Shown: piece by piece, positions 1-10,500 of the stretch
Layout: every line of letters begins with the position of its first letter
Position numbering within the stretch: the first letter of the stretch is position 1
Notes under the pieces: generated by a model
Told to the model about the DNA's origin: nothing
Seen by the model: only the letters and a program-made list of their open reading frames with translations
Database searches by the model: none
Source of the DNA: Acheta domesticus
Lineage: Eukaryota; Arthropoda; Insecta; Orthoptera; Gryllidae
Length of the DNA stretch: 64,000 bases
NCBI GenBank assembly: GCA_031308135.1
Contig: JAHLJT010009419.1
Location: 64,562,723 to 64,626,722 of the forward strand
Direction: 5' to 3'
Translations under genes and position numbers: made by a program

Positions 1-975
1 GAAAATTTTCGAGTTTTCAAAAAATCTTCATTTACCGTCATTTGAAAGCTGCATTAACTCATAAATACAATAGTGTTTACAAATTGCAGGTAATGTGCAT
101 ATTAATGATGTGAGAGATCTTTAAAAAATACATTTGTGTAATTTTCTACAAAACAAAAAAATCCGAAAATGAACATTACGTCATATTAGAGTGTTCAATA
201 AGCACTATCCGTTCCAAAACTTTCTGAAAATGTGGAATTGTGAGCACGTTTTCACAGAAAACTTTTGAGTTTTCGGGAAACTTTACTTGATATTATTTAA
301 AGCACATGAACTTATAAATATAATAATGTAAACAAATCGCCACTAATGTAAATATTACCGACTACATAGAAAAGTAAAAAAATACATTTTTGCAATTTTT
401 GAAAACACAAGAATAGAGTAATATAGAGTTTATATCGTAGCATAGGGTACATTTAGCACTATTCATACCAAAAGTTGAAAGAAAAAATTTGGGGCAGTTT
501 TTGAGAAAATCTTATTCTTGTATTTTTTAAATTGCTCAAATTACACGCAAATTCCCCCCCCCCCAATTTTACCACCAAATTTTCTAAAATCTTTTTCTAA
601 ATCTTGAAGCTTCAACTCAAATCAGATCGACGGGGAAATATCCATTTTGGAAGACATCGTACGTATGGTGTAGGCGCTAGCAGTGTTCACAGATGGACGG
701 ACAGACTGATTGACGGACGGACGGAGAGAAGGACGTTTTCCTTTCAATTGGTTTTTCGGTATCAATAACTCATAAAAAAGGGGTTCTGGCTGCACCACGT
801 GTTAAGGGATTTTTTTCTTAATTTAGCGACTTGATTTATCCAATTTTTTGTTATCACGGCCCGGCAACGAATTTTTTTCTGGCGAAAATTGGCCATTTTT
901 TCGCGCAGCATTACATAACTTCCCTATACTACGTATATTACGCCGTGTATACGGACGTGTACGGGAAAGTAAAAA
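1..975 (-). repeat. Modular repeat family, copy 1 (cut by window edge)
   Basis: Non-coding copy of the dominant dispersed repeat of this window, in reverse orientation. The fixed outer end is at about 905-975: an imperfect inverted pair in which ATTACATAACTTCCCTATAC is followed by GTGTACGGGAAAGT. Inward come a stretch with GTCCGT-type GACGGACGGACGG tracts (about 690-725), a CACCACGTGTTA box near 795 and then body units carrying ACTCATAAATACAATAGTG. The other end lies beyond base 1. No ORF is conserved among copies, so it looks non-autonomous or structural. Confidence 0.75.
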
Positions 976-2770
976 TTGGTTGATAATTTAAAATTTTAAT
1001 ACTAAAAATAGCGTAAACTTTGCAAACTAATTATTCTGAACTGAGAGAAAAGAAAAGAATGCATAGGAAAGAATAATTTAAATTCAGACGATCGCTTTCG
1101 TATTTTTTCAACTATCACTTTCATGAATGAAAATAGATTATTGTTATTAAAATACGGTAATTAAGAAATGAAACATATTTATATTAACTTCGAATTATTT
1201 TGCATTAATAAATAACATTAATTTATTAGACTCAGCGGTTAGCGGAGAAATCTTGTGAAAATCTGTATGGATAGGTAAAGAGAAGAAAGCTTCCTTACAT
1301 TTTTATTGTAGAATATTACTTCTTTTTACCTAACTATTGATTAATTATATTAGTAAATTAGTTATTTTCTTCAAACTTAACTTCATTTAATAAGTTGATT
1401 AATCCAAGAAATCAGGAAGAAACATGTAAATGTAATCAACTAATTTTAATACTGAAATTGAGTGCCCAGAGGCACAACAAATAAATTGGGAAGGAATCTT
1501 TCTTAACTATAAAATACTAAGAGTAACTTTTACTCACACCGTAATATTTTTGTTTCGTACTCTCGGGGCTCTGACCCAAAACAATCTAGCTACGCAATAT
1601 CAAAAAGTATGAGATGTGCGTCTTCGAGAGATTCATACATGAAAGACTTTGGTCCCTTTCAGTAGTGAATTTCCGAGGTACGGTGGGTTTCTTGTAGACA
1701 TCGTTAGTCTTTCAGCGTTTTTTCGAGGAAGTATTTCAAGCCAAATGCCAATAAGATAGTTTCTCTTGTCAAATATCAAGAAAATAGTTTCTTTCTGTTT
1801 AGAAATATAGAAACCTTGCTGAAAATTAAAATTGAAATTGACTATGAAAAGAACTAGGTAAAATGTGAAAATTGTGTTGTAAGAAAAAGAATCAATTTAT
1901 GAAGTAAAGAAAAATACAATATTATATTTTATGAGAAGAGAGTATATTTAATATATAGACTTCTTGTGATTTTTTGCAAAGAGTACATGAGCTGTATTGT
2001 GGTGTTATTTCTGTATTTGTCCATTTAATCAAATTTATGTAACAAATGGGGTGCCTACTTCCTGGTAGTACTACGTTCGTGAATGTTTTGAACTGTCATT
2101 TGAAAAAGTGTTCAATCTAACCTAGCTGCCCCACCTAACAATATTGAAGGCCATTTACAAAGTTAGATCACTATAAAAAAATCAATTCGTAAGGAAATTG
2201 GCTGTCCTCCTGTACATTTGTTGGATAAGCAGTATGGCACTCTACCACGTGTTGTGCTTAATTGTCTTTTACTTGGACATCCATCGCAACTTGTGTACGA
2301 TCACATATGAAGGAAGAAACCAAATTACAGTACTTTATTTCTTAAAAACTTATGATTATCTTGTCGTGCATATTAATTTTATTAGTTCAATTGCTTGAGT
2401 AAGAAAATAATTGCTTAGGTCACGAACATTGATGTAATTCTTAGTACGTCTTCTATTTTAAATTGTTAATTGGATTCAACCAATAACTAAACTTCACCCA
2501 ATGTACATGCCAAATTACAGTAAAAAATTCATGAGACAAGCAAAATATGTATTGTATACTCTTTTCTGATCAATATTGTCGTGGCAAAAAACAATTCAAA
2601 AATGCTTCCTTTAGTAAATCGCTTAGGAACACAACTTCTCAGCCACATTAAAGATTCTCAATAACACTCATTAAAGTTCTCTGTTCTTGTCACAGAACTT
2701 CAGGATCGAATTTTCCTTCTAGAAACAAATGAATCGTGAAATTGACGTTCTGCGTTCTCTTTTCTAGCAC

Positions 2771-2793
2771 GAAATGATTCTTGGAATCATTTC
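2771..2793. repeat. Perfect short hairpin
   Basis: Arms GAAATGATTC and GAATCATTTC are exact reverse complements around the loop TTG. It stands alone in AT-rich spacer, and no function is evident. Confidence 0.7.
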
Positions 2794-5751
2794 ATTTGAA
2801 AAAGTGGAAAATAGGTCTTCATGCACAACCAAATAAAATGGAGTGATCTGGTTGGTGATAATGTTAATAAAAAATCTTCCTTTTTATTTGAGGATTACAA
2901 AGGGTTAAGTTACTTAATGCAGATTAGGTCACGAACATTGAAATAATTGTGAGCATTGCCTATTTAATTTTGGGATACATCAAACAAGAATTCTGTATCA
3001 TTGGAGAATCATGTTACTTTGCAAATGATGGAATGTTTTTATTGACAAACGCAGAGTAGTTGAGAACAAATATTAATTATTTTTCGACGATCTCATAAAC
3101 GACTGTAGTTTCTATTGCATTATATAAGATTTGTTAACATACAATGATTTGACAATAACTTTTTTTAAACTTTTGGATAAATATTGAGATAATTTTTCCC
3201 CGTAGAAAACCAAGAATCGCTTGTTTGTTCATAATAAACATCATTGAGCACGATTTTCACATATGAAACTATCCTAGGAGGTTTTTCAAACAACACTTAT
3301 GTCATTTGATGCAAAGTCTGCAAAGAATTGTTTATTTCAAGTACTTATACTAATAGAAATACGTTTGTTCTGGTTTTTTTGCTAAAAAATTATCTGAGCT
3401 TTATGACCATAAAGATGTGGCTTAGTCACTTATTTTCATTTGTGTGCAGCCATCCTTGGTCTGACTCGATAGGCGTTAATAGTTACGTCGATTGGGAGAA
3501 TGAGTAGTAAGGTGAAAGAAAAAGTCCGCTGGATAATATATCTTCTCCGCCATTTTCTAAAACCTTTTTCAACACGTGGACATAGATTGATAAAAACAAT
3601 CGTACGCCAATTAGAGTCAGCCATGCCGAGTTCACAGAGTGTGTTCTGTTTTCTCTGGACATGAAACTCGTTTTCCCCTTGAACGAACCGTTTGTTCCCC
3701 ACTTTTTTGTGGTTGTTCAAATGAAATACGTTTTCAAACAATGCACTGGTATTTAATGTTCGAATAATATTGTATTGTAAATACAATATTTTAAATGCTT
3801 TCCTTGAACTTCTTGAGGAGAGAAATTGATTGTTACAGATTATGGGTGCTCCAAATGCAAAGGTCATTAGTCCCGTAAGTGTAGTGCATGCTTATCCTCC
3901 ATAGGAGGTTGTGACCTTCCATGCTGAAAGGTGAGATCCAGCGCCGACCAACTGTTAGCTCGCGGGGTTTCCCTCCACCAGGTACCAGGAACATCCTATC
4001 AGCGGGGCACCCCCAAGCCAGGACAAGCTGTAAGCTCCCAACCGGTCTCCCGGCATATGTAGTGCAGGTTAGTGTAAGTCTGTGTATGTAGGGGGGAATA
4101 TATGACAAGGATGAGAAAGGAAAGATATCGCGGACACTCAGTCCGCGCGCGTGTAACGGAGGGCAAAGTGATATAAAGTAAGAGTTTATAATTTCATTCG
4201 TTAACAATGATTTGTGCTGTATCGTGCTACAAATTGTTGTTATTATTATTATAACATTGCAGTAAAAGATATAACTGGAAAACGCAAGTGCAAAACTTCG
4301 ACGTCTCAGCCCTAATATTGTTTGTCATTTTGTTCACCATGCGTCACACAGGGAACTCAGATGGGAGGCAACACATACGTATGCACATTCCGATCGGCCC
4401 AGTAGAATTAGCGGGTCCCGCCGAGTGAACGAGGCCTACCCATAGAATCTCAAACTAGATTGACAAATAACGGCTCTTTTTGAATATTTTTGACGATTGC
4501 GCCCACTGCCATATTGTGTCACTACAGTTTCTCTCAAATGCATATACGAACCTATATGTCAATGGTCCTTAAGAAAATCTATAAACCAATGTTTTCAATA
4601 CATTGCTGTTGAGAATCATTGTAATATTAAATGGAAAATAATATTAAAGACATACAAAATTGATGTCAAGGTTTCCTAAACGCTTTTATTTTTTATTTAA
4701 TGTGAAAAAACATTAGACCCCACACGGAATATGGGTTGTCGCTCCTATACATTTCAGTTAGTCGGAGAAGGTCGTTATGTTACCTCTGGAAATAACTCGA
4801 GGTAAAGCCATTAGCTTACAGATAGGAAAGGAAGATAACATTAACTTTATACGAAAATAATGTATAGGAATTTACAAGACATACAAAGAAGAGGAGAGCC
4901 AGACAAATCAAAATTGAACGTCTAATATTTTGTAGAAAACGAAGTTAACTTTCTGTTGCTCCCCAGGGTTTTCTGGATTATTACTGAACTATCTTCAGAT
5001 TTTCAGTAGCTTCATTGTTTTTGGTACTGATTCGTTCCTTCAGTTATTGCTTTTCCAGAAAACGTATTCCGTGAGATATTTAATTTTCTTGCTTTTTTGT
5101 CTCGTGGACCCATAGTTGCTTTGAGGTAACTGATAAATACATGATCATCGAGTTTGAAATTCTAATAGAATTGTGTTTATTACCTTTTTTTCGTCTAATG
5201 CAATGATTAGTAGTACACAGAACATTAAAATGTTGTGTAACAGAATTATTTATTTTCTTTTTGATTATTATGTAGTTACAACGGACAAAAAGGAGAGTTT
5301 AAAAAAGTACTGAAATTTTATATTGCAAAACCGTTAAAAATAATACAACAATAATAAAAACAATTAGGTTATTCATATATTCATAGTAAATGATAAGAAA
5401 ATGCAACCACGTAAATTTTGTCTTAAAATACTGGGAAGGAAAAGAATGGGTCTGATAGACCCAGAGAAGCATCGGCGAAACCTTTGAAAGGGGGTAGTAA
5501 CGGAAGGATAATAAAGAAAGAGAGAAAGAAGGTAATCGAAGGAACCGAAATGAGCTTATATTAATTCTAGATAAGGATTCAGGAAGATTCTAAGAAAAAT
5601 TGCACAATCTAACACACGAAACATATAACACGCAAAAAGCAATCAATCCTGTGTTAGAATCAAATGTTTTACAAGGGGGTACGGTATTATTAAGTGAATA
5701 AAAGGTGTTTTCTTTGTAATTTTTCGAATGTTTTAAGAATAAGAAGACACT

Positions 5752-5794
5752 CAACAGTTTTCTGCGGTTTTCTACAAACCACAGAAAACTGTCG
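5752..5794. repeat. Strong 19-bp-arm hairpin
   Basis: Left arm CAACAGTTTTCTGCGGTTT and right arm AAACCACAGAAAACTGTCG pair at 17 of 19 positions around a 5-nt loop. It could be the centre of a small foldback element or a precursor-like hairpin. Nothing else around it supports a specific role. Confidence 0.65.
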
Positions 5795-6009
5795 AATTTT
5801 GTTTACGATTTGAAATGTTTTAAAATAATATTCACGTTTGATAAATTATTTTAAGCTTTCCGTGTTAATTATAAAATTCTTTCCTTCTCGTTTTACAAGA
5901 AACCAACTCGTTTTACACGTCGTTTTGGATTTTCTTTCACTTAGTTCTTTCTCTTTTTTCTTCCTAAGTTCTTTCTCTCTTGTTTCCCGCAATATATGCA
6001 TATAGTATT

Positions 6010-6240
6010 GATTTGCTTAGTCCTTCTCTTTACTGCGTGCCCTTGACCCTTCTGTTCTCCCTTTCCCTGTCGTTCCTACAGACATGTCCATCTATGTCAT
6101 CGTAGACCACGTGTCTTTCTCATGGGTCACGTTACGTCACTACGTGACGTTGAATCCTCGTCTTATTTAAGCTCCGACAATGGTCCTGTTCTGACGTCAT
6201 TCTGCTGTCTAGTGTCTGCATAAAACATAATGTAGTTGTC
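6010..6240 (+). promoter_or_regulatory. Candidate promoter-like block (weak)
   Basis: A GC-richer patch in AT-rich spacer. It contains a palindromic CGTCACTACGTGACG, a TATTTAAG TATA-like box near 6,164, and a consensus CRE-type TGACGTCA near 6,193. It could be a solo LTR or an unrelated promoter. No gene directly downstream confirms it. Confidence 0.2.
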
Positions 6241-6904
6241 ATTGTTGGTTATTACTTTTTCTGAAAATATTAAACATTTTATTTGAAGGGTTATGAATAA
6301 TGTATCTCTCCTATGTGTTTTTTTCTTACAGACTCTTGTTTTTTGTTATTTATGTTTTAGTTTCATTATTTTTTTACTATTATTTTCCTGAAATTGTTGT
6401 CATTGTTTCCTTTCAACAAATTTAACGAACCCCCTGATGGCCATGCATTTTTGATTGTGAATAAGAACATATTATTTAAGAAATGATAAAAGCGTTTTTC
6501 CTAAAAAGAAGTGTATAATTGTCTGAGAAAGAGAGGTCTTATTTAATTTATGTAATCCAGTAATAATATTAGTAAATGTGGAAAATATAAGAATACTATG
6601 CAAATGATATTTGAAACTCATTCCGTTTTTATACAAACTCTTAATTGAACTGTCAATCTTCACTAGCGCCGGTTCTTTTGATCGAGGTCGGTTGCAGCAA
6701 GAGGTTCGATTGTGATGCTAGCAACGGACATTGCTCAAATCCGGAAACGCTTGGACAGTAAGAGAGGGGCCCAAAGACCCTGTGAGTGCAGTGGGAAATA
6801 TCATTGGGATAGAGTTGGGCAGTGGTAGAACAGTGAGCAGTGGTAAAGCGGGTCATAGTGGGAGTCATCCGTGCTGTGGGTGAGCAATTAGAATAGGTAG
6901 AAAG

Positions 6905-7190
6905 ATGGGCTGGGCGAGAGCAATCGGGGCTGGGGGAACGAAAGGCAATGGGAGAGATACTAGGAATGGGAGAGAGACGGGCTATGGGAGAGCAATCAGG
7001 AGTGGGAGAGAGATGGGCAGTGGGAAAGCGAAGGTCAGTGTGAGAGCAATCAGGAGTGGGAGAGAGATGGTCGGTGGAAAAATGAAGGTCAGTTGCGAGA
7101 GCAATCAGGAGTGGGAAGGAGATGGTCAGTGCGAAAGCGGAGGTCAGTGCGAGAGCAATCAGGAGTGGGAGAGATATGGGCTATGCAACT
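6905..7190 (+). repeat. G-rich minisatellite just upstream of the receptor start
   Basis: About four to five imperfect tandem units of 54-55 bp. The phrase AGAGCAATCAGGAGTGGGA recurs near 6,989, 7,043, 7,098 and 7,152, each followed by a GGTCAGTG-type segment. The array runs to within about 10 bp of the ATG at 7,202. An ORF runs through it in frame with the receptor exon from 6,905, but the low-complexity Gly/Arg/Ser/Glu product makes a true N-terminal extension unlikely. Confidence 0.85.
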
Positions 7191-7201
7191 CGAAAGGCAA
7201 T

Positions 7202-7580
7202 ATGAGAGGGGCACGTGCCCTGGTCCTGTGGCTGACGTTGGCCCTGTTCCCGCAAGGGCCGAGGGCGCAGGGTGCGTGCTCGGAGGGCGCGCCGCCCGCC
7301 GCCGGGCTGCGCTGGGCGCTGGCGGGCGCGGTCGCGGGCGCGGGCGGGGCGGTGGGCGTGGTGGACCTGGGCGACGGCGCGCGCTGGCTGCCCGCCCTCC
7401 ACGCGCGCGCCGCGGCGCCGCTGCTGCTGTGGCACGCGGTCTCGAGTGGCGTGCCAGGGCTGCGCGCCGGAGTGGCTGGAAGGCGCTCGGGGCTACGTGC
7501 TGGTCGCGCGCTCCACTCTCCGCCTCAGGTCCTTCCTCCACAACGACACCAAGGAAGCCGTTCCTAACCAGGTGTATGAG
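7202..7580 (+). CDS. IR exon 1: signal peptide and start of amino-terminal domain, frameshifted
   Basis: From ATG 7,202 the product begins MRGARALVLWLTLALFPQG, a charged start and hydrophobic core typical of a signal peptide, with likely cleavage near RA/QG. A GC-rich Ala/Gly stretch follows up to about 7,435 (LLLWHAVS). The sensible reading then moves to the +1 frame, giving CQGCAPEWLEGARGYVLVAR and continuing to NQVYE before a strong donor GAG/GTGAGG at 7,580. One extra base around 7,436-7,446 (TCTCGAGTGG) would explain the shift. Very high GC contrasts with the AT-rich flanks. An alternative donor lies after 7,571. Confidence 0.65.
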
Positions 7581-10500
7581 GTGAGGTCTCGATTTGTTCT
7601 TCACTTTGAACATTCATTGATTAGTTGCCAAGGGACACACATCTAAAACTTTTGTATTTGAAATGAATTTCAGTATATTGTAGGAAATTCCAAACGAGAT
7701 CTGCAACTAAATTCAGCTGTACCTATCGTTTTGGCGAATGGCAAGAAACCCTTTCATGGAACTTTGTGTGAAAAGAACTTTATTTGGAAACACAGGAGGA
7801 GGACAATACGTTCTCAATTTCAAATATTGACACCAAGATCACCAACACGACAACAGCATTTCCAGGAAGGTGCTCCGGAAAAGGGAACTGACACTGGGCA
7901 AATGCAACTAATTCAGGTTAAGAAGCAAACAATGAATCTTAATGAGTCAGCTAAGGACCGTTGGGATAAGAAGTGAGCTGAATCAGAGGGAGTCCCAAGA
8001 AGACGCTCAGGAAGACGACAACGGGGCTGAGAAAGTGCTACTGATCCAAAGTAAGAAGGAATTAATGAATCGGAAAGAGACAGCTAGAAGTCCGAGGCAG
8101 GGGGAGTATTGGGAAAGCGTACTGGAGTATGGGGTGAGCGCTGAGCCATTGCAACTGTTCCAGAGTAAGAATGAAGCAATTATTCCTCAATGAGAGGGAT
8201 AGAAGCCAGTGGCCTAAAGATGAGCTGAAGGAGAGGGAGTTCTGGGAAGGCGTACTGGAGGAGAGGTTGTGCTCTGAGCAGCTGCAGCTGATGCATGTTA
8301 CAAGCGTACCAAAAGGAAAGAAGAGGGACACAAGAAAACAAAACAGAGACATAGAGATAAGCTGAATTCGCGGCGTTCAGAATGATTTGAGTGTGATGAA
8401 ACTGTTGCTGCAGCGCCATCAGTCGTTCCGCGGAGTGGTGCTGCGGGAAGATGGCATCGCGGACACATGGCGAGGACTTGCAATCGACCCAGCAGCTGGC
8501 CGGTGCGAAATTAAATCTACTTGCTGGAGTCTAATGTATGGGAAGTCCCAACCAGATGGTGCCTCAGTAATTCGTGTAGTGATTGCAGGATCAGGTTTAG
8601 TCAACCACATAAGTCTACAAATACTTTTAATGTTTCACTTTATACAACTCAACAAAAAAGAAACACAACCAAAATTGTTCTCGGGGCAGCGTCCTTGCCC
8701 CGATGCTTAACTTGATAAGCCGGCTGCACAGGTAGCCGACTGACTTGCTGATAACGGCTGTTATCTCGGGCGGTTGCAGGGGTGCGTCCGTGGCCGCTGT
8801 AGTAGCAGCCGCGGAACCCTTGACAGACGGGAGCAATGTCCTGCGGGAGGTACCGCCTGCAAACCTACGTTCCGTCCAGGAGCCGTGTCTCCCGGGTCGA
8901 TCCCTCCTCGGCACTCCTACACGTATACCGCGCTGGGTAGAGAGTTCATTCGTGACAGGCGCGTCGCTGCTGACCCGGGGTTTTATCCCCCCCGCCGCCA
9001 GGCGTCTAGCCAAGCTCCTCTTCTGATTGGGGGGATACCACAATTCGAATATATGAACAGTGATTTAGGTTTAAGATACTGACAAGGGAAGTAACAGACC
9101 TTCATGTGAAACACCCACTCGAAATTTTTATGACACACGCAATTGCCACTATCGAATCCCATATCAAAAATATTAGCGCCAGTTTCCCTGAAGGACTCAC
9201 AATTGAAGCTAAAATCTTAGCTAGCACATGGAGTTGTTGCGGCGCCGCGGACCATCCCTACCAGCGTCGATCGGCCGGCGGCCGAAAACAGGCGGGCCAC
9301 AGCGGCGAGCCGGCGTGCAGGCGAAAGCCAGGAGCAGTGTCTCGTCGCAAGTTAGTGCGGCACGAATAAAAAGCAGAAATGACTGGGTTTCCACTGAATG
9401 ATTAAAACAAAATGTTTTCGGCTCCACGCACACCGAATAAAAACTTCATTGTCACATTCTTCTTCACATTGCTTTTTTCACAGTTTCAAGGCAATATTGA
9501 CGGGCACTACAAATCAGGAGGCCGTTCTGTTATATACCTTGTAGCAAACCACGAATGCTTTATCATATTTTGGAAACGAGGAGATGGAAATTGAAAATGA
9601 ATGAAGGATTGCAATTGAAGAATTGTCTCTCTATCGGAAACTTTGACACTAATACTCTTGTGAGACACAATATTTTTCTGAAAAACGGCCATACATAGCA
9701 TTCCACTGTCGGAAGAAGAACTTATCAGTGGTTGGATTTTTCCTATAGTTCCGAGAAGTATCTGGGAAGTATCCGGGAAGTTCCGGGAAGCAATTCAATT
9801 GTCTTGCCTTGAGGAATATCTTCAATACAAGTTCTGACATTGTACGTGGTCCACGAATCTAAAAGCAGAGCAAAATTTTCACTTGCAAATGGGAAGAACG
9901 CTTCTTTAAACCACTGTTTCAACTCTATCTTTCCCATTTTTCTTGATTTTGTAGTCGTAACAATTATGTTTTCGGCTTGAAAACATTCTTTTGGAGACAA
10001 CAGGGCCAAAAAATCCTTTTGGTTCCTGCAGTACTATAAATAATATAGGCAACAAAGGTCCATCCATACTTATTTTTGGCATTATAGTGTACGAGTGTGA
10101 TGATGCACCAACCGATGGAGTAACTGTTTGTGTATGACTTCCACCAACAAACGACAAAGCCCGTTTTAATCGCATTTCGCGTTCAAATCCACTTTGGTCT
10201 GTATGCGAGTAATGTGAAAATCTCTCTTTGGCGTTTTTGAGAAATTCTTCTACAACCACACCCTTTTGTGTTCCGTCGTGAACGTTAGTGCGTGATACAA
10301 ATTTTGTTATTTTCCTGCTCTTAATTTTGTGTGCTTTTTTAAAGATTGATCGAGGAGTGACAGGCGGAAAATCCTTATTTTTGCTGCCAGTTTCTTGTGA
10401 AATTTCCAGGGTCCACTGTCGCAGATCTTCATCATTCACATTTTGATTCGTTCTTCTTACAAGTTCAAATCCAGACCAAAGTTTCTCATACGTAATTTTT

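Larger units (their letters stand above)
976..6650. other. AT-rich spacer without a recognisable gene
   Basis: No ORF here has codon structure, known motifs or conserved neighbours that would support a gene. A locally GC-richer block at about 3,880-4,180 and a short one at 4,330-4,450 stand out, but I cannot assign them. An 18-base direct repeat TTAGGTCACGAACATTGA occurs near 2,415 and 2,926. Two hairpins are listed separately. Confidence 0.6.

Noticed and set aside
3436..4207. Two minus-strand ORFs of 143 and 124 codons
   Set aside because: No motif, no splice context, unusual composition only over a small GC-rich patch.
7089..7646. Antisense and alternate-frame Arg/Pro-rich ORFs
   Set aside because: Shadows of the GC-rich IR exon 1; no motif or splice support.
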